This document shows, piece after piece, positions 10,276 through 20,320 of a stretch of DNA of 64,000 nt (position 1 is the stretch's first letter; the number at the start of each line of letters is the position of its first letter). The notes beneath the pieces are model-generated. The model had not been told where the DNA came from. It made no database searches and worked only from the letters and a program-made list of their open reading frames with translations. The position numbers were made by a program, and so were the translations under genes. The DNA is from Adiantum capillus-veneris (taxonomy: Eukaryota > Streptophyta > Polypodiopsida > Polypodiales > Pteridaceae), in assembly GCA_014529385.2 (NCBI GenBank), contig CM043952.1:158499557-158563556 (forward strand), given 5' to 3'.

Positions 10276-10311
10276 CTTGGTCTCTACGCTTTCGCATCGT
10301 CGACTTTGACA
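10037..10311 (+). repeat. Right LTR of TRIM-1
   Basis: TGTTAAAGTTTAGG to CGACTTTGACA, directly after the purine tract and directly before the second ATTCC. The CT microsatellite within it is longer and purer than in the left LTR. Confidence 0.88.
10222..10273. repeat. (CT)n microsatellite in the TRIM-1 right LTR
   Basis: An uninterrupted CT run of about 50 bases. Opposite-strand reading frames rich in Arg-Glu repeats come only from this tract and are not genes. Confidence 0.95.
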
Positions 10312-10708
10312 ATTCCGAGGGACAATCAGTTTTCTCATTCCAAATCGGAGCTCTTGATTTCCTGGGTCGTTGGCTTCCCAGAAGAATCTCATCCAATAAG
10401 GAGTCTCATTCTAGATCAGAACTCTTGATATCCTAGGTCGTTGGCTTCCCAGAAGTATCTCATTCAATAAGGAATGTCCACTGGTTGGCATATCACAATG
10501 CAACACAAATGCTCACATATGCATGTTACAAGACATAGAAACATAAAGCTACCGATGAACACTCCTCCCGCATAACCTAACAAGGTCCGGGCCGGGAAAT
10601 ATTCGACTCCCTCGTCACTCTTGTCACAAACTGGTGGCGTGGCATGGCTTGGACATGGGACAGCAGAGCACCCACCCCTGGAAAAGCAGGCCCGCCAAAT
10701 GCACCGAT
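10312..10708. other. Intervening sequence with a 71-bp tandem duplication, no gene seen
   Basis: It continues the older element interrupted by TRIM-1 (GAGGGAC on both sides of the ATTCC duplication). Two 71-base units, 10333-10403 and 10404-10474, share TCTCATTC, CTCTTGAT and GGTCGTTGGCTTCCCAGAAG. The remainder up to the copia LTR shows no coding or RNA signature. Confidence 0.5.
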
Positions 10709-10962
10709 TGTTGGGTTAAAGGCCTAAATAACCCCTTTTTGTACATGAACCTGGACACATTTTTTAAAGGTCACTTATAATAAAAGTGGGAAAACCCAAA
10801 ACTCACTTATTGACTTTTCCCCAAAAACGTGAGCTCTCTCTCTCTCTCCCTCTTCGTTCTGCTAGCGCTTCCCTTCTGCAGCACAGTGCCTCCACTTCAA
10901 GCCTCAAGGCCTGCACATCTTCGCGTGCCCTATCACTTGCACACACCACCGCGCGCTCATCA
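10709..10962 (+). repeat. 5' LTR of COP-1
   Basis: TGTTGGGTTAAAGGCC to CTCATCA, followed by AC and the primer site. CTTATAATAAAAG near 10768 is a plausible TATA region. The start resembles the COP-4 LTR start (TGTTGGGGTATAAAGCCC at 48942). Confidence 0.75.
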
Positions 10963-10964
10963 AC

Positions 10965-10976
10965 TAGTATCAGAGC
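10965..10976 (+). promoter_or_regulatory. Primer binding site of COP-1 (tRNA-iMet)
   Basis: TAGTATCAGAGC differs by one base from the standard TGGTATCAGAGC and lies two bases after the LTR. Confidence 0.85.
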
Positions 10977-11710
10977 CCAATTAGGGTTTGCTCCCAAACC
11001 TGCAAACGTTGATTTTCAGCCAAGGAGGTCAACTTTCACGCGAGATTTTGCAATTTCATCGCCAAAGGACTCGTCCCCGGACATTAGAGAGCTCCCGGCA
11101 AGTCAAATTGACCTAAAACAGGCTAAAATCAGGTCAAAACCAGCCAATTACAGGTTATGACAGCAAAATACAGGTTTTGCAAATGATGTATTAAGGTGTG
11201 GGAACACTTTTGCTAAGTCCCCGCTACCCGAAAACACTGAACTTGCCGAGAAACAGGTCCTAAAACGGGTGTTTTCACTAAATTTCAGATTTACGCAGGT
11301 TTTTGAAAGTGTTTTTCTTTTGCGACTACATTGGGGAAAGTGCAAATTGAAGCAATCTACACACGTTTGACAAATTTTGGCTATATGTGTGACCATTTGT
11401 GGCTCAATTTCATGCAATTTGATGCTACAAATTGGGGCTTTTCCTCTTACATGCTTCTAAAGGCTGTGCATCAACCTTATGTATATTCTGTAAGGCTAAA
11501 AACAACTAAATTTGTTGTTTTTGAGCACAAATTCGCTCGCTGAAATTTCGTACGCATAAATTTCAGAAATTGTTTTTTGTGCCCAAATTGACCTATTTTG
11601 CCCCAAATTGCTTCTCTGACCATTTGGAGCTGTAGTGCACACCTCTGTGAGGCTGTTTCTGTGCATTTTGCCCAAAAATTCAGCGTATTAATCCTCTTAT
11701 TCGTGCAACT
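10977..11710 (+). other. Untranslated leader of COP-1
   Basis: 734 bases between primer site and gag start, without a supported gene. It is AT-rich with many TTTTGCCC/AAATTG tracts. A packaging signal would be expected here for the family, but none can be identified by eye. Confidence 0.6.
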
Positions 11711-12543
11711 ATGGCCTCATCTTCTTCGGATGTGAAGAATCTCTTCGATTAGGAAGTTCGATGGAACAGGTTTCGACCTTTGGAAAGACACGATCCAGGG
11801 AATCCTATTTCTTAAGGATTGTGAAGGGGCACTTGAACAGGTAAAGCCACAGAATATGACGGATGAAGCATGGGTTAGTCTGAACAGGAAGGCTGTTACA
11901 TACATTAAAATGGCCATGACCGATGAGAGAGTCATTGATGTGAAAGGTCTCACAAGTGCTTTTGATGTGTGGGAGAACTTAAAGGGAATGTATGAGAATA
12001 CAACGCCTGTCAACCAAGTGCATTTGATGCGAAAACTTGTTGGCATGCAACTAGATGAGTCCAAGAGCGCTGCAGAGCACTTGTCGTTGTTCGCAGGTAC
12101 TTTGTCGCAGTTTACAGGATTCAGGCTTGCCCCCTTTTGATGATAAGCTGAAAGCTATCTTCTTGCTTATGACCTTACCTGAGTCATGGGAAACATTGGT
12201 GGTTTCATTGTCCAGTAACCCCAATTTGATCTTTGATGGTTTTAGGGGTTCTATCTTGAATGAGGAAATCGGGAGGAAAGCAAGTGGAGAGGGAGGCAGC
12301 TCTGCCAACATGGTTAGAGGCAGGACAGAAAAGAAGAATGCCTATACACAAAAGAGTAAGAGTAAGAGTAAGGAAAGGGGAAATGGCAGCAAAGGCAAGG
12401 GTGATGTGACTTGCTATCATTGTGGCAGGAAAGGTCACAAGAAACTTGATTGCAAGTACTACAAAGCTGAGTTAGAACGGAAAAAGAATTGGCGGAGACA
12501 AAAAGAAAGAGAAGAAGGAAGTCAAGACAGATGCACAAGATAG
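11711..12543 (+). pseudogene. gag: Copia Gag of COP-1, frameshifted
   Basis: The ATG at 11711 starts MASSSSDVKNLFD. The frame then shifts near 11748 into the typical copia Gag pattern: FDGTGFDLWK, MTDEAWVSLNRKA, AFDVWENLKGMYE, LMRKLVGMQLDE. A second shift near 12110 leads to LPPFDDKLKAIFLLMTLPES. Near 12412-12455 is an intact CCHC zinc knuckle, CYHCGRKGHKKLDC, after a Lys-Ser-rich stretch. Gag packages the element RNA, and the knuckle binds nucleic acid. The frame ends at 12543 and a further shift leads into the protease. Confidence 0.85.
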
Positions 12544-12544
12544 C

Positions 12545-14440
12545 TCAAAGGACAAAGAGAAGGCCAATGTGGCTTCTACTGTTGTGATTGAGGAGCTGTC
12601 AGATGTAGAGGACATCTTGTGTGCCACTTTGTCAGATGATGATGCTTATGACTTTGATGTCTCTCTTAATGTTCATTCACAGGACATGCAAATCACCAAG
12701 AGTGATCTTATTGATGCTTTGTTGACTGTCAATGATGCATTATCCCAGACTTGGATTGTTGATTCCGGTGCTTTATTTCATGTGACTCCTATCAAGGAGT
12801 GTTTCTCTACTTTTGATGCAGGCAAGCGCGGCCATGTATACCTTGGAAACAATCATGCATGTTCCATTGAGGGTATTGTCACCGTGCATCTCTCCATAGA
12901 TGGCACAAATGAGCTTGTCTTGCATGATGTTAGATATGTGCCGGGAATCAAGAAGAGTCTGCTTTCTATTGGTCAGATGGATATGCATGGTTACAGCATC
13001 TTGTTTGACAGAGGACCATGGAAAATGACTAAAGGCTCAAGGCTGATTGTGAAGGGCACAAAGAAAGGGACACTTTACTGCATGCATGGAAAGGCCGTGT
13101 TGGGCAAGTTTATTGCATTAGCTGAAATTAACTTTCACATGGAGTTGTGGCACAAGAGGCTTGGCCATATGAGCCAAAAGAGCCTTTCTAAACTTTGTAC
13201 TTTAAACAAGCTTGATGCTAAAGGCACAAAGCTTGACTTTTGTAACGAATGTTAATATAGCAAGCAAGTAAAGCGTTCTTATTACTCTGGTGTCTCTCGT
13301 AAATCTTGTGTGCTTGATCTTGTACATTCTGATGTATGTAGCATGCCTACTAAGTCTATGGGAGGTGCATGCTATTTTGTCTCCTTTGTTGATGATCATT
13401 CTAGAAAAATTTGGGTTTCTTTTCTTAAATCTAAGGATGAAGCCTTTGCTGCGTTTAAGAGATTTCATGCATTTGTGACCACCCAAACAGGTAGAAAGCT
13501 AAAATGCTTGCGTACGGACAATGGGGGGGAGTTCACAAGTGCTGAATTTAAAAAATTTTGTGAAAATTTGGACATTAAGAGGAAGCTTATTGTGTCATAC
13601 AGCCCCTCTTCTAATGGTGTGGCTGAAAGATTCAATAGGATACTTTGTGAGAGGGTGAGATGCATGTTGTCCACAGCTAATCTCTCTCATGGATTTTGGG
13701 GAGAAGCTTTGAAAACTGCAGTGCATATATGCAATCGATCCCCTCACATGTCTTTGAAAGGTGACATCTCGGAAGAGGTTTGGTATGGCAAGCCTGCTTC
13801 ATATGATCACTTACGCATTTTTGGTTGCGAGGCTTTTGTGCATGTCAAACCCGAGTTGAGGAGTAAACTAGATGCCAAATCCATTAAAGACCTTTTCATG
13901 GGATATGGTGAAGAAGGCGAAATGGGTTACAGGATTTGGTTATCTCAGCTCAAAAGGGTTGTACGCGGCCGAGATGTTGTTTTTAATGAGACAGGGCTGC
14001 TTCAAAACAATTGTGCCTCAAAGCATGACCATAAAAGGATCAAATTTCAGTATGACCAGCCACTTGTTAGGCCTATTTTTGACCCTCAGGATGCACCACA
14101 TATGGCTGAAAATGCAGATGATCCAGTGGTGTTTGAGCCAGATGATGTTGGACAGCAAATTGAGGCTCCTGAAGGGCATTTGCAGCCATGAAACAATGTT
14201 GAAAATGGTGTTGAAAATGATGCACATCAGCCCATTATTGATGATTTTATTATGCGACCTGATGTAAACCCATTGCCGGATAATGTGGATCATTGGGTGA
14301 GGCGGTCTACTCGTCCAAGACGGACTGTGAGTAGATATGATCCCTCTTTGCATTACATTATGTTTACAGATGAGGGAGAGCCTCTTACGTATAAAGAGGC
14401 AAAGACATGTGAGTCAAGCAGTAAGTGGGAGCTTGCAGGC
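12545..14440 (+). pseudogene. pol: Copia protease and integrase of COP-1
   Basis: The protease motif WIVDSGALFHVT (12751-12786) keeps the Asp-Ser-Gly triad. YVPGIKKSLLSIGQM and the GAG-pre-integrase segment LWHKRLGHMSQKSL follow. The integrase zinc finger has its two His and the pair CNEC. A TAA at 13253-13255 follows CNEC, where this position normally has a residue before YSKQ. The integrase core has the DVCS, LRTDNGGEF and GVAERFNR motifs, giving D, D and E, and then GFWGEALKTAVHICNRSP and FGCEAFVHV. After a TGA near 14189 comes RRSTRPRR and TDEGEPLTYKEAKTC, the linker into reverse transcriptase. The catalytic polymerase is missing. Confidence 0.88.
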
Positions 14441-14561
14441 AACCACGTCATCATTTCGTGACACTTCCTCTGTTACTTGTTCTTCTTAGGGTTTAGGCCC
14501 CTCGGCCGGCCTCTGTAAGTTGGCTCCATTCTTTAGGCTTTGACACAACAGCAGTTTGTTA
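14441..14561 (-). mobile_element. Gypsy-type LTR-end scraps
   Basis: 14441-14461, CCACGTCATCATTTCGTGACA, nearly equals the right end of the GYP-M LTR (27326-27346). 14478-14561 resembles the end of the older LTR at 7895-8013 (TTAGGGTTTAGGCCCC, GTTGGCTCC, CAGCAGTTTGTTACA). The two consecutive LTR ends suggest recombination or successive insertions that ended COP-1. Confidence 0.55.
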
Positions 14562-15101
14562 CAAAGAGCCTTCCGTTCCTTTAGTGAGAGAGTGCAATGG
14601 ACACAAACAAAGTGGTGAACACTGTGAATGAAGGTGCTGAGACTGAGAGATAGCTGAGACTGAGAGATAGAGAGAGAAGATTACGACACCAGAATGTTGT
14701 CAAACCCTCCTTCGAAGGCCCCACTCTCTATGGCGAGAGAGGTCTACTATTGATTGCACAAATCTCTACAATGGTTGGACTTTCCGACAATGAGGACGAC
14801 GATGAGACGGGCTGAAAACTGAAGATGCTAAGGACTGAAATCTGCAAATCTTGTATCTGCTGAATTCTGACTCTATGTCGTGACGATGTCGATGCAACGA
14901 CGACGCGCTGAAAACACAAATGTTGAAATCTGCGTTTTTCGGGCTGAAACTGCAAACTGCGTTGGATCTAACCGTGCGGTGAGGATCTGCAGTGGAAAGG
15001 TGAGATCTGCGATGTTCGGGGGTTCTACTGTGGAGTCTGACTGCTGAAAACTGAAAACACTGGTCCTTCTGGATGCCTATGTCACGGGGAAAATAGGTCT
15101 A
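14562..15101 (-). repeat. Fragment of an HD-family LTR
   Basis: AGAGCCTTCCGTTC, GAGAGAGTGC, ACGACACCAGA, AACCCTCCTTCGAAGGCCCC and GAGAGAGGTCTACT follow the order of the HD-2 5' LTR from 22435 onward. The fragment keeps the R/U5-proximal half, and its far part is diverged with many GCTGAAAACTG repeats. No internal HD sequence adjoins it. Confidence 0.65.
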
Positions 15102-16652
15102 TGTCACGGGGACGTGGCAACTGTTAACTATGTCATGAGGACGTGGCAACTGCTAACTTTAGTTGTTGGTTTCTTTCCAAGGGGTTTTGTTTTATTTTTG
15201 AGACCCTCTTCTTGAAGTAGCAAACGGTTGGACATTGCATGGCCAATGTGAACGGTAGTTTCACCCGCAGATGGGTAGTGGTCGGCATTGGAATTCGTAT
15301 GGTAAGAGGATGTCTAGGCTCAGAGCAAGATCATATAGGTCCCCCCCTCGCACTTAGCAACTTGGTGGATACTAGGAAGTGAACTCAATAAAGGCTTAAA
15401 GTCAATGTGTGACTGCCAACAGAAAGTATCCGACAGTTGGGCCACATTGCACTTTTGGATGCGGTCCCAATGAGGATAGATGGTCAGATGACCACAGGGA
15501 GCCCAACGGAATCATCTCCTAAAATTTAGGGAACTGCTATTTTGGGCCACGAAATGTGTTCGCGTCATTACCTCCGGTATGACAAGGGGAACATTTTACT
15601 ACTCTGCCGCGAAGTCAACTGGGCAACCGGTCGGGAGATTTTTAAGCGGCAATGCCAAAACGGGAAATGGCTTGTAAACGCGCCAAGTGGCACATTTTTG
15701 TGCACTTTCCTCATGCATGAAGAAGTGGCGCTGAATTTAGAGAGGGAAGGCTCATTTTTCAGCTTCTGTCACACAGGTTAAGAGCTATGGAGTGCTTCCT
15801 TTCCCCCTTATGCCCTACACGCTACGCACTGCTCTCTCTCTCTCCCCTACGAACAGTATGTTATGCCCCACTAGTGGGCTTTTCATTTGACCAATGTACA
15901 GTTATGTGGGTTCATGCACGATTGCCGAGGCAAGAGCCTCTTGCAAAGGTACTCGATAAGCTAGCAGCTAATCCCCCCGCAGGTACAGGTGAATTCGGAG
16001 AGGTTTCAGGCCAGAAATCTCGTCCGATTCAAAGGGCAAGTAGGCCTACAGGTGCGGGAGCTCGAGGTCTTGCTACAGATGCGACCGGCACGCGAAACGG
16101 AGCCAAAACAGGGAATTACAGCCTGCTGTGTATTTTTGCAGGTTTAGGGTTTCGGCCCTAAACGGACTCTAATACCCCTAGGAGGTTCCGGGACGCGAGG
16201 GGACCGTTGTACATGTGATCTGGCGCATTTTCGGGGCAGAAAACAGAGAATTCAGCGTCCTGCAGATTCTCGCCAGGTTTTGCAAAGTGTCCGAATGCGT
16301 CGGGAAAGTCATCTATTGCATGGGGATACTGACTGTGAAGCGTCCTAGTACAGTTATGCTGCTGAAATCGGGCCAAAACAGGTGTTTCTTAGCCTAGATT
16401 GTGCGGGGCAGCTCGTAGGAGATCACAGGTTTTATTCGCTCCGTTAAAGAATAAAGAAATACCGAAAGGGGCGCCAATTTTGGGGACTACTAGTTGCTGG
16501 CGTCTGCTCAGAACATTCTAGCTTCCGAGCCGTGTGTGTACTTAGGTGTTAATCCTCGTTACAGTTTACCTTTGCAAAGTACTCTGTGTGTGTGTCTAAA
16601 GTAAAGAATATCGGGTGAAAGCCAATGTCTACCGCCCCATGGGCCGGTTTCA
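15102..16652 (+). repeat. 5' LTR of GYP-B with repeated start
   Basis: Best start by comparison with GYP-A is 15130 (TGTCATGAGGACGTGGCAAC). A 28-base unit with the same start lies immediately before it at 15102, and a shorter third copy (TGTCACGGGGAAAATAGG) at 15081. The LTR ends GGGCCGGTTTCA at 16652. Small ORFs in it, for example 15787-16161, are not supported as genes. Confidence 0.75.
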
Positions 16653-16669
16653 TGGTTCCGTTGCCGGGA
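16653..16669 (+). promoter_or_regulatory. Primer binding site of GYP-B, tRNA-Asp-like
   Basis: TGGTTCCGTTGCCGGGA directly follows the LTR. It differs at two positions from TGGCGCCGTTGCCGGGG, the complement of plant tRNA-Asp 3' ends used by several gypsy lineages. The assignment rests on recall of that tRNA end. Confidence 0.7.
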
Positions 16670-16751
16670 CATCAATCACTTTTTCCTTAAAGAGTGAGCC
16701 TAGATTGTTTTGGGTAAAGACAGAATGCAAGAACGCGGAGATTACACTATG

Positions 16752-18473
16752 GCCGACAAGGGGAAGGGCATTATGGAAGAGGGTTCCTGTTCAAAGGACC
16801 ACGTCAGTCTGTACCTCCTGTCAATGTGAATGTCCCTCCAGTAGTACAGGGCTTTATGACTGGGCAACTTGAGGATGATGCGTTCAAGACTCAGTTAGTT
16901 GCCGCGGTGAATGTCTTTTCGCAGCTGGTGCAGAATCCAAGGTTTATGGAATTCTTGCAAGCGCCACCAGTGCAACAGCAAAATAGGCAACCTACGCCGG
17001 GTACGGAGCTTGTTGATGCTCAAGCCCAGGTACTTCATGTGGCACAGGAGGAAAGGGAACACTCGCATGTTGCGGAGTCGGGGGCTCCAAAGCAGGTTCC
17101 TCCCGTGCTTGAACAGGTGGCTAGAACGCCTATTCCACAGGTTATGCCAGTTCAGCCCGCCACCTTTCAGAGCCAGCATGCTGTCTTGAATGGACAGGGA
17201 GCTGGATACCAAGCTATGCACTCAGTTTTTCCACCACCCACGGTACATCCTGGGTATTTCGGGGGTGGATCAGTGTTCCAAAGTATGGCTGGTTATGCGC
17301 CTGGAAGTCAGCCGTACATGCCAGGAACAGTGTTCGGGGAAATGCAAGGCATCATGTCAAAACCCATGTATGGTAGTATCGGCATGCAGCAAGGTTTCCA
17401 CTGCAACCGAGGCGAGTTTGCGGTGCCACAGGGTCATTTTGGCATGGCTGGTTTTTCTGGACAACAGCCAGATATCGCACCTCTGACACAAAATGTGAAT
17501 GGCTACCACGTGCAGATCATGCCTACTACAATGCCCATGTTGCAGACCATTCCGTCTGACAACTTGAGGGCACTAGAGAAGCCGAAGGCTTACAAAGAAG
17601 GTGGTGCAGCGGTAAAGTTCAGTACTTTCAATGGTTTCGAGGATAAGACAAAGGCCCTCACTTTCCTCCAGCAGTTTGATACAGCTTATGCGGGAGGGAA
17701 TTTACAGAGGCCTCGAAGGTCATGAAAGCTACCACTTTCTTAAAGGACAATGCGCTTACATGGTGGACGACATTGTTAATGCAAGGACAAGCACCCGCCA
17801 CTTGGGTTTACTTCAAGCAAATGCTTGCATCTGCTTGGCTGTCAAATGAATTTGAAGCCGACGCCATGACATATTGGCACCAGCTTACTTCAGCTTCGTG
17901 CAAGAGCTTGCTGGAGTACAATAGGAGGTTTTGTAAAGCGTTACTCTCAGTGACCTCCTACAGATTTGTGCCACTGACAGAGCAAATAGAGAAGTACTGT
18001 TGTGGGCTGCGTAAAGGGCTTCGCGATTACTGTACAAAGAATAGAGTGGCTACCCTTACTCAGCTTATGGAAGTTGCGAACACTCGTCTTGCCTTGTTGA
18101 AAGGAGAGGACAGTGGATTTCCGAGCAACGACAAAGGAGGGCAGCAAAAGAAAAATTCAGCGAAGAAGCCCTTTGTGAAAACGGCTCCTGATGCGTCACA
18201 GGGGTCAGAAAAGGCCACCAAAGACAAGGATTCAACCGGGACTTCTGGAGCGCAGGCAAAGAAACAGAAAAGGAAGCCTTTTGTGCGCAAGTCGCTCGTG
18301 GAAAAGAAGGTCCTAATGGCTGAGAACAAATGCTTTATATGCGAGCAGCCTGGTCAGTTTTCTATCAATTGTCCACAGAGGAAAAGACCAGCTGTCAATT
18401 GTCCACAGAGGAAAAGACCAGCTCACTCAGAGGATAAAGAAGACCAAAAAGGCAAGAAGCCTAAACCCACGGT
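16752..18473 (+). pseudogene. gag: Gag of GYP-B
   Basis: A start at 16752 (MADKGKGIMEEG) with a frameshift by about 16800 joins the frame 16826-17725: a long Pro/Gln/Met-rich N-terminal region, then KAYKEGGAAVKFSTFNGF and LTFLQQFDTAYAGG. A one-base loss near 17703 moves the capsid part into the next frame (LTWWTTLLMQG, EFEADAMTYWHQLTS, YNRRFCKALL, EQIEKYCCGL). Near 18330 is a zinc knuckle CFICEQPGQFSINC with Gln replacing the His. Right after it a 30-base tandem duplication repeats NCPQRKRPA. The capsid is close to that of GYP-M. Confidence 0.85.
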
Positions 18474-19927
18474 AGGTTTAGTGCCAGACATGGTGGGTGA
18501 CAGGCCCAGCACAGATGCCAATGAGTTATGCAGGACATGGGGTAAAGTTAGGGATCAGACGGCACTCATCTTCTTTGATCCAGGTGCCAAAGCCAACTTT
18601 ATCTCACCAGAGTTAGCTATGAAGCTGGGCATCAGAGCTGAAGAGGTGGGGTACACAACAGAGGCAGGGTTGGCATGTCCTAGCCACTCAGAGTGTGTTA
18701 CTCCCATCATTGGAAAACTGCGTCTGCATATTCAGTCGTATGTGGACACAGAAGAGTTCTACATCATGCCGCTGGAAGGTTGTGATGCCTTGTTGAGGAT
18801 CCCGTGGATGTTCCGAGTGCATGGAGTCTTGGATGCCTACAACAAAAAGATCATTGTACAGCATAGGGGCAAAACTCACATCTTGGATGTAAAGCTTTAA
18901 GGAGAGTCAGTCCCTATTGTATCTGCTTCTGCTATCACTTCTGTAATAAAGAATCATCTTTCTGTGTACTTGATTTTTGCACGTGATGTCTCAAATAGTG
19001 ATCAGTCAAATTTATCTGTGTTAGATAAAGAAAGGTCAGCATTTTTGCGAAAGTCTAGTGACTGTTTTTCTGATTCATTACCGTTGCAATTGCCGCCAGA
19101 GAGACCTGAGGACCATCGGATAGATTTGGTGCCAGGGTGTAGCCCACCAAATAGACCTCCCTACAGGGTTAGTGCCGCTCAGCAGGAAGAGATTATGGGC
19201 CAGGTTGAGGAGTTATTAGAGAAGGGGCTGATTCAGCCTAGTTCTTCACCCTTTTGCTCCCCAGTGCTCCTAGTGCAGAAGAAGGATGGCTCATGGCGCA
19301 TGTGTATTGATTACCATGCGTTGAATAAGAATACCATCAAGAATAGGTTCCCTATTCCTAGAATTGATGATATTCTTGATCGTTTAGAGGGTGCTGCAAT
19401 TTTCAGCAGGATAGACGTTAAGAGTGGGTACCATAAGATTCGTATAAGGCCAGAGGATGTGCACAAGACTGCGTTTAGAACAACATTTGGTCTTTATGAG
19501 TTTCTAGCGATGCCGTTTGGGCTAACAAATGCTCCTGCCACGTTCAACAGAATGATGGACCGGATTTTTCGCTCGCATCAACAGTTTGTTGCAACGTTCT
19601 TCGATGACATGATAGTGTATTCGAAGAATGAAGAGGAGCATAGGCGTCACTTGACCATTGTGCTCGAAGAGCTGCGCAGTCACAGGTTACTTGTCAATCC
19701 TAAGAAAAGTGAATTCTTCCTCGAAGAGATCAACTTTCTGGGCCACACAGTCTCAAAGGATGGTGTTAGAATGGATCCCGGAAAGGTAGAAACTATCAAA
19801 ACATGGCCAGACTTGAAGACTGTGCACGATGTCAGAAGCTTCTTGGGATTGTGTTCCTACTATAGAAGGTTTATCAGAAATTTTGCAGAGATAGCATCGC
19901 CTCTTCACGCTTTGCAAAAGAAAGAAG
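18474..19927 (+). pseudogene. pol: Protease and reverse transcriptase of GYP-B, truncated
   Basis: The protease core is [18 protein letters not shown], with Asp-Pro-Gly where Asp-Thr/Ser-Gly is usual, then CDALLRIPWMF where the second motif should be I-L-G. A TAA at 18898-18900 replaces Lys (compare LKGESVPIV in GYP-M). The reverse transcriptase follows in the same frame: [72 protein letters not shown], and the catalytic box TFFDDMIVYSKN. It runs on through FLGHTVSKDG and FLGLCSYYRRFIRNFAE, then ends at the HD-2 junction before RNase H. The polymerase catalytic residues are intact. Confidence 0.9.
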
Positions 19928-20307
19928 TTGCATGCTGAGCTTGCTCCTGTTGCCTCTTCTGCCATTTAGTGCTAACTTTGGTTTGCTTATATATTTCCTT
20001 ACCCAATTTGCCCTACCTACTTTTGTTGGAAAGTCACTTAAATTAATAAGTGAAAAATGTCAAAAATAAGTAAAATAGGCTAAATGCACTGGAAAATTCC
20101 CCTGAAGAATTCTGATGGAAATACTTATGATCATGTTGTGTGCAACCAGAGGATATACATCTACACTAAGTGATTGGGCATGCACAGTCTACGAATAGAC
20201 TCACAAAAGTGCGAGATCACTTCTAAATCTAGACTGACTAGACTGACTGAACCCTGATCATGTTGTAGCTTGTCCACGGACACATAGGTTGGGTGTGTCA
20301 CGTGACA
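19928..20307 (-). repeat. Truncated 3' LTR of HD-2
   Basis: Matches the U3 part of 22347-23540, for example TTTGCCCTACCTACTTTTGTTGG, AAGTCACTTAAATTAATAAG and GTAGCTTGTCCACGGACAC, and ends CACGTGACA. Homology stops near 19928, leaving out R and U5. This explains why GYP-B coding sequence joins it directly. Confidence 0.8.
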
Positions 20308-20320
20308 TCCCCTCCTTTTC
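20308..20320 (-). promoter_or_regulatory. Polypurine tract of HD-2
   Basis: The complement of TCCCCTCCTTTTC, the same tract as in HD-1, directly inside the LTR and overlapping the ORF stop. Confidence 0.8.

Larger units (their letters stand above)
8092..10311 (+). mobile_element. TRIM-1: short non-autonomous LTR retrotransposon (2.2 kb) with exact target duplication
   Basis: Two directly repeated LTRs flank a 1.68-kb interior with no polymerase genes. The 5-bp target duplication ATTCC is exact (8087-8091 and 10312-10316). A decayed primer site (TTGTATCAAAGA, like TGGTATCAGAGC) follows the left LTR. A purine tract (GTAGAGAGGG) precedes the right LTR and sets the plus orientation. Outside the CT tract the LTRs differ at about seven positions by eye. 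Confidence 0.88.
10709..14440 (+). mobile_element. COP-1: Ty1/copia element without reverse transcriptase
   Basis: 5' LTR, primer site, leader, gag, protease and integrase in copia order (integrase before reverse transcriptase). It breaks off just after the segment linking integrase to reverse transcriptase, at about 14440, where gypsy-type LTR scraps begin. No 3' LTR of this type is visible. Confidence 0.85.
15102..19927 (+). mobile_element. GYP-B: 5' half of a gypsy element, same family as GYP-A
   Basis: 5' LTR, tRNA-Asp-like primer site, gag, protease and reverse transcriptase on the plus strand, ending abruptly at about 19927 where the HD-2 LTR begins. RNase H, integrase and the 3' LTR are absent. 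HD-2 has also lost part of its LTR at this junction, so a deletion removed sequence from both. Confidence 0.85.

Noticed and set aside
10193-10396. Open frames rich in Arg-Glu repeats
   Set aside because: They are translations of a CT/GA microsatellite in an LTR.
5604-19927. GYP-A and GYP-B as halves of one element
   Set aside because: The 3' half lies upstream of the 5' half in the same orientation and each has its own LTR, so they are two truncated copies.
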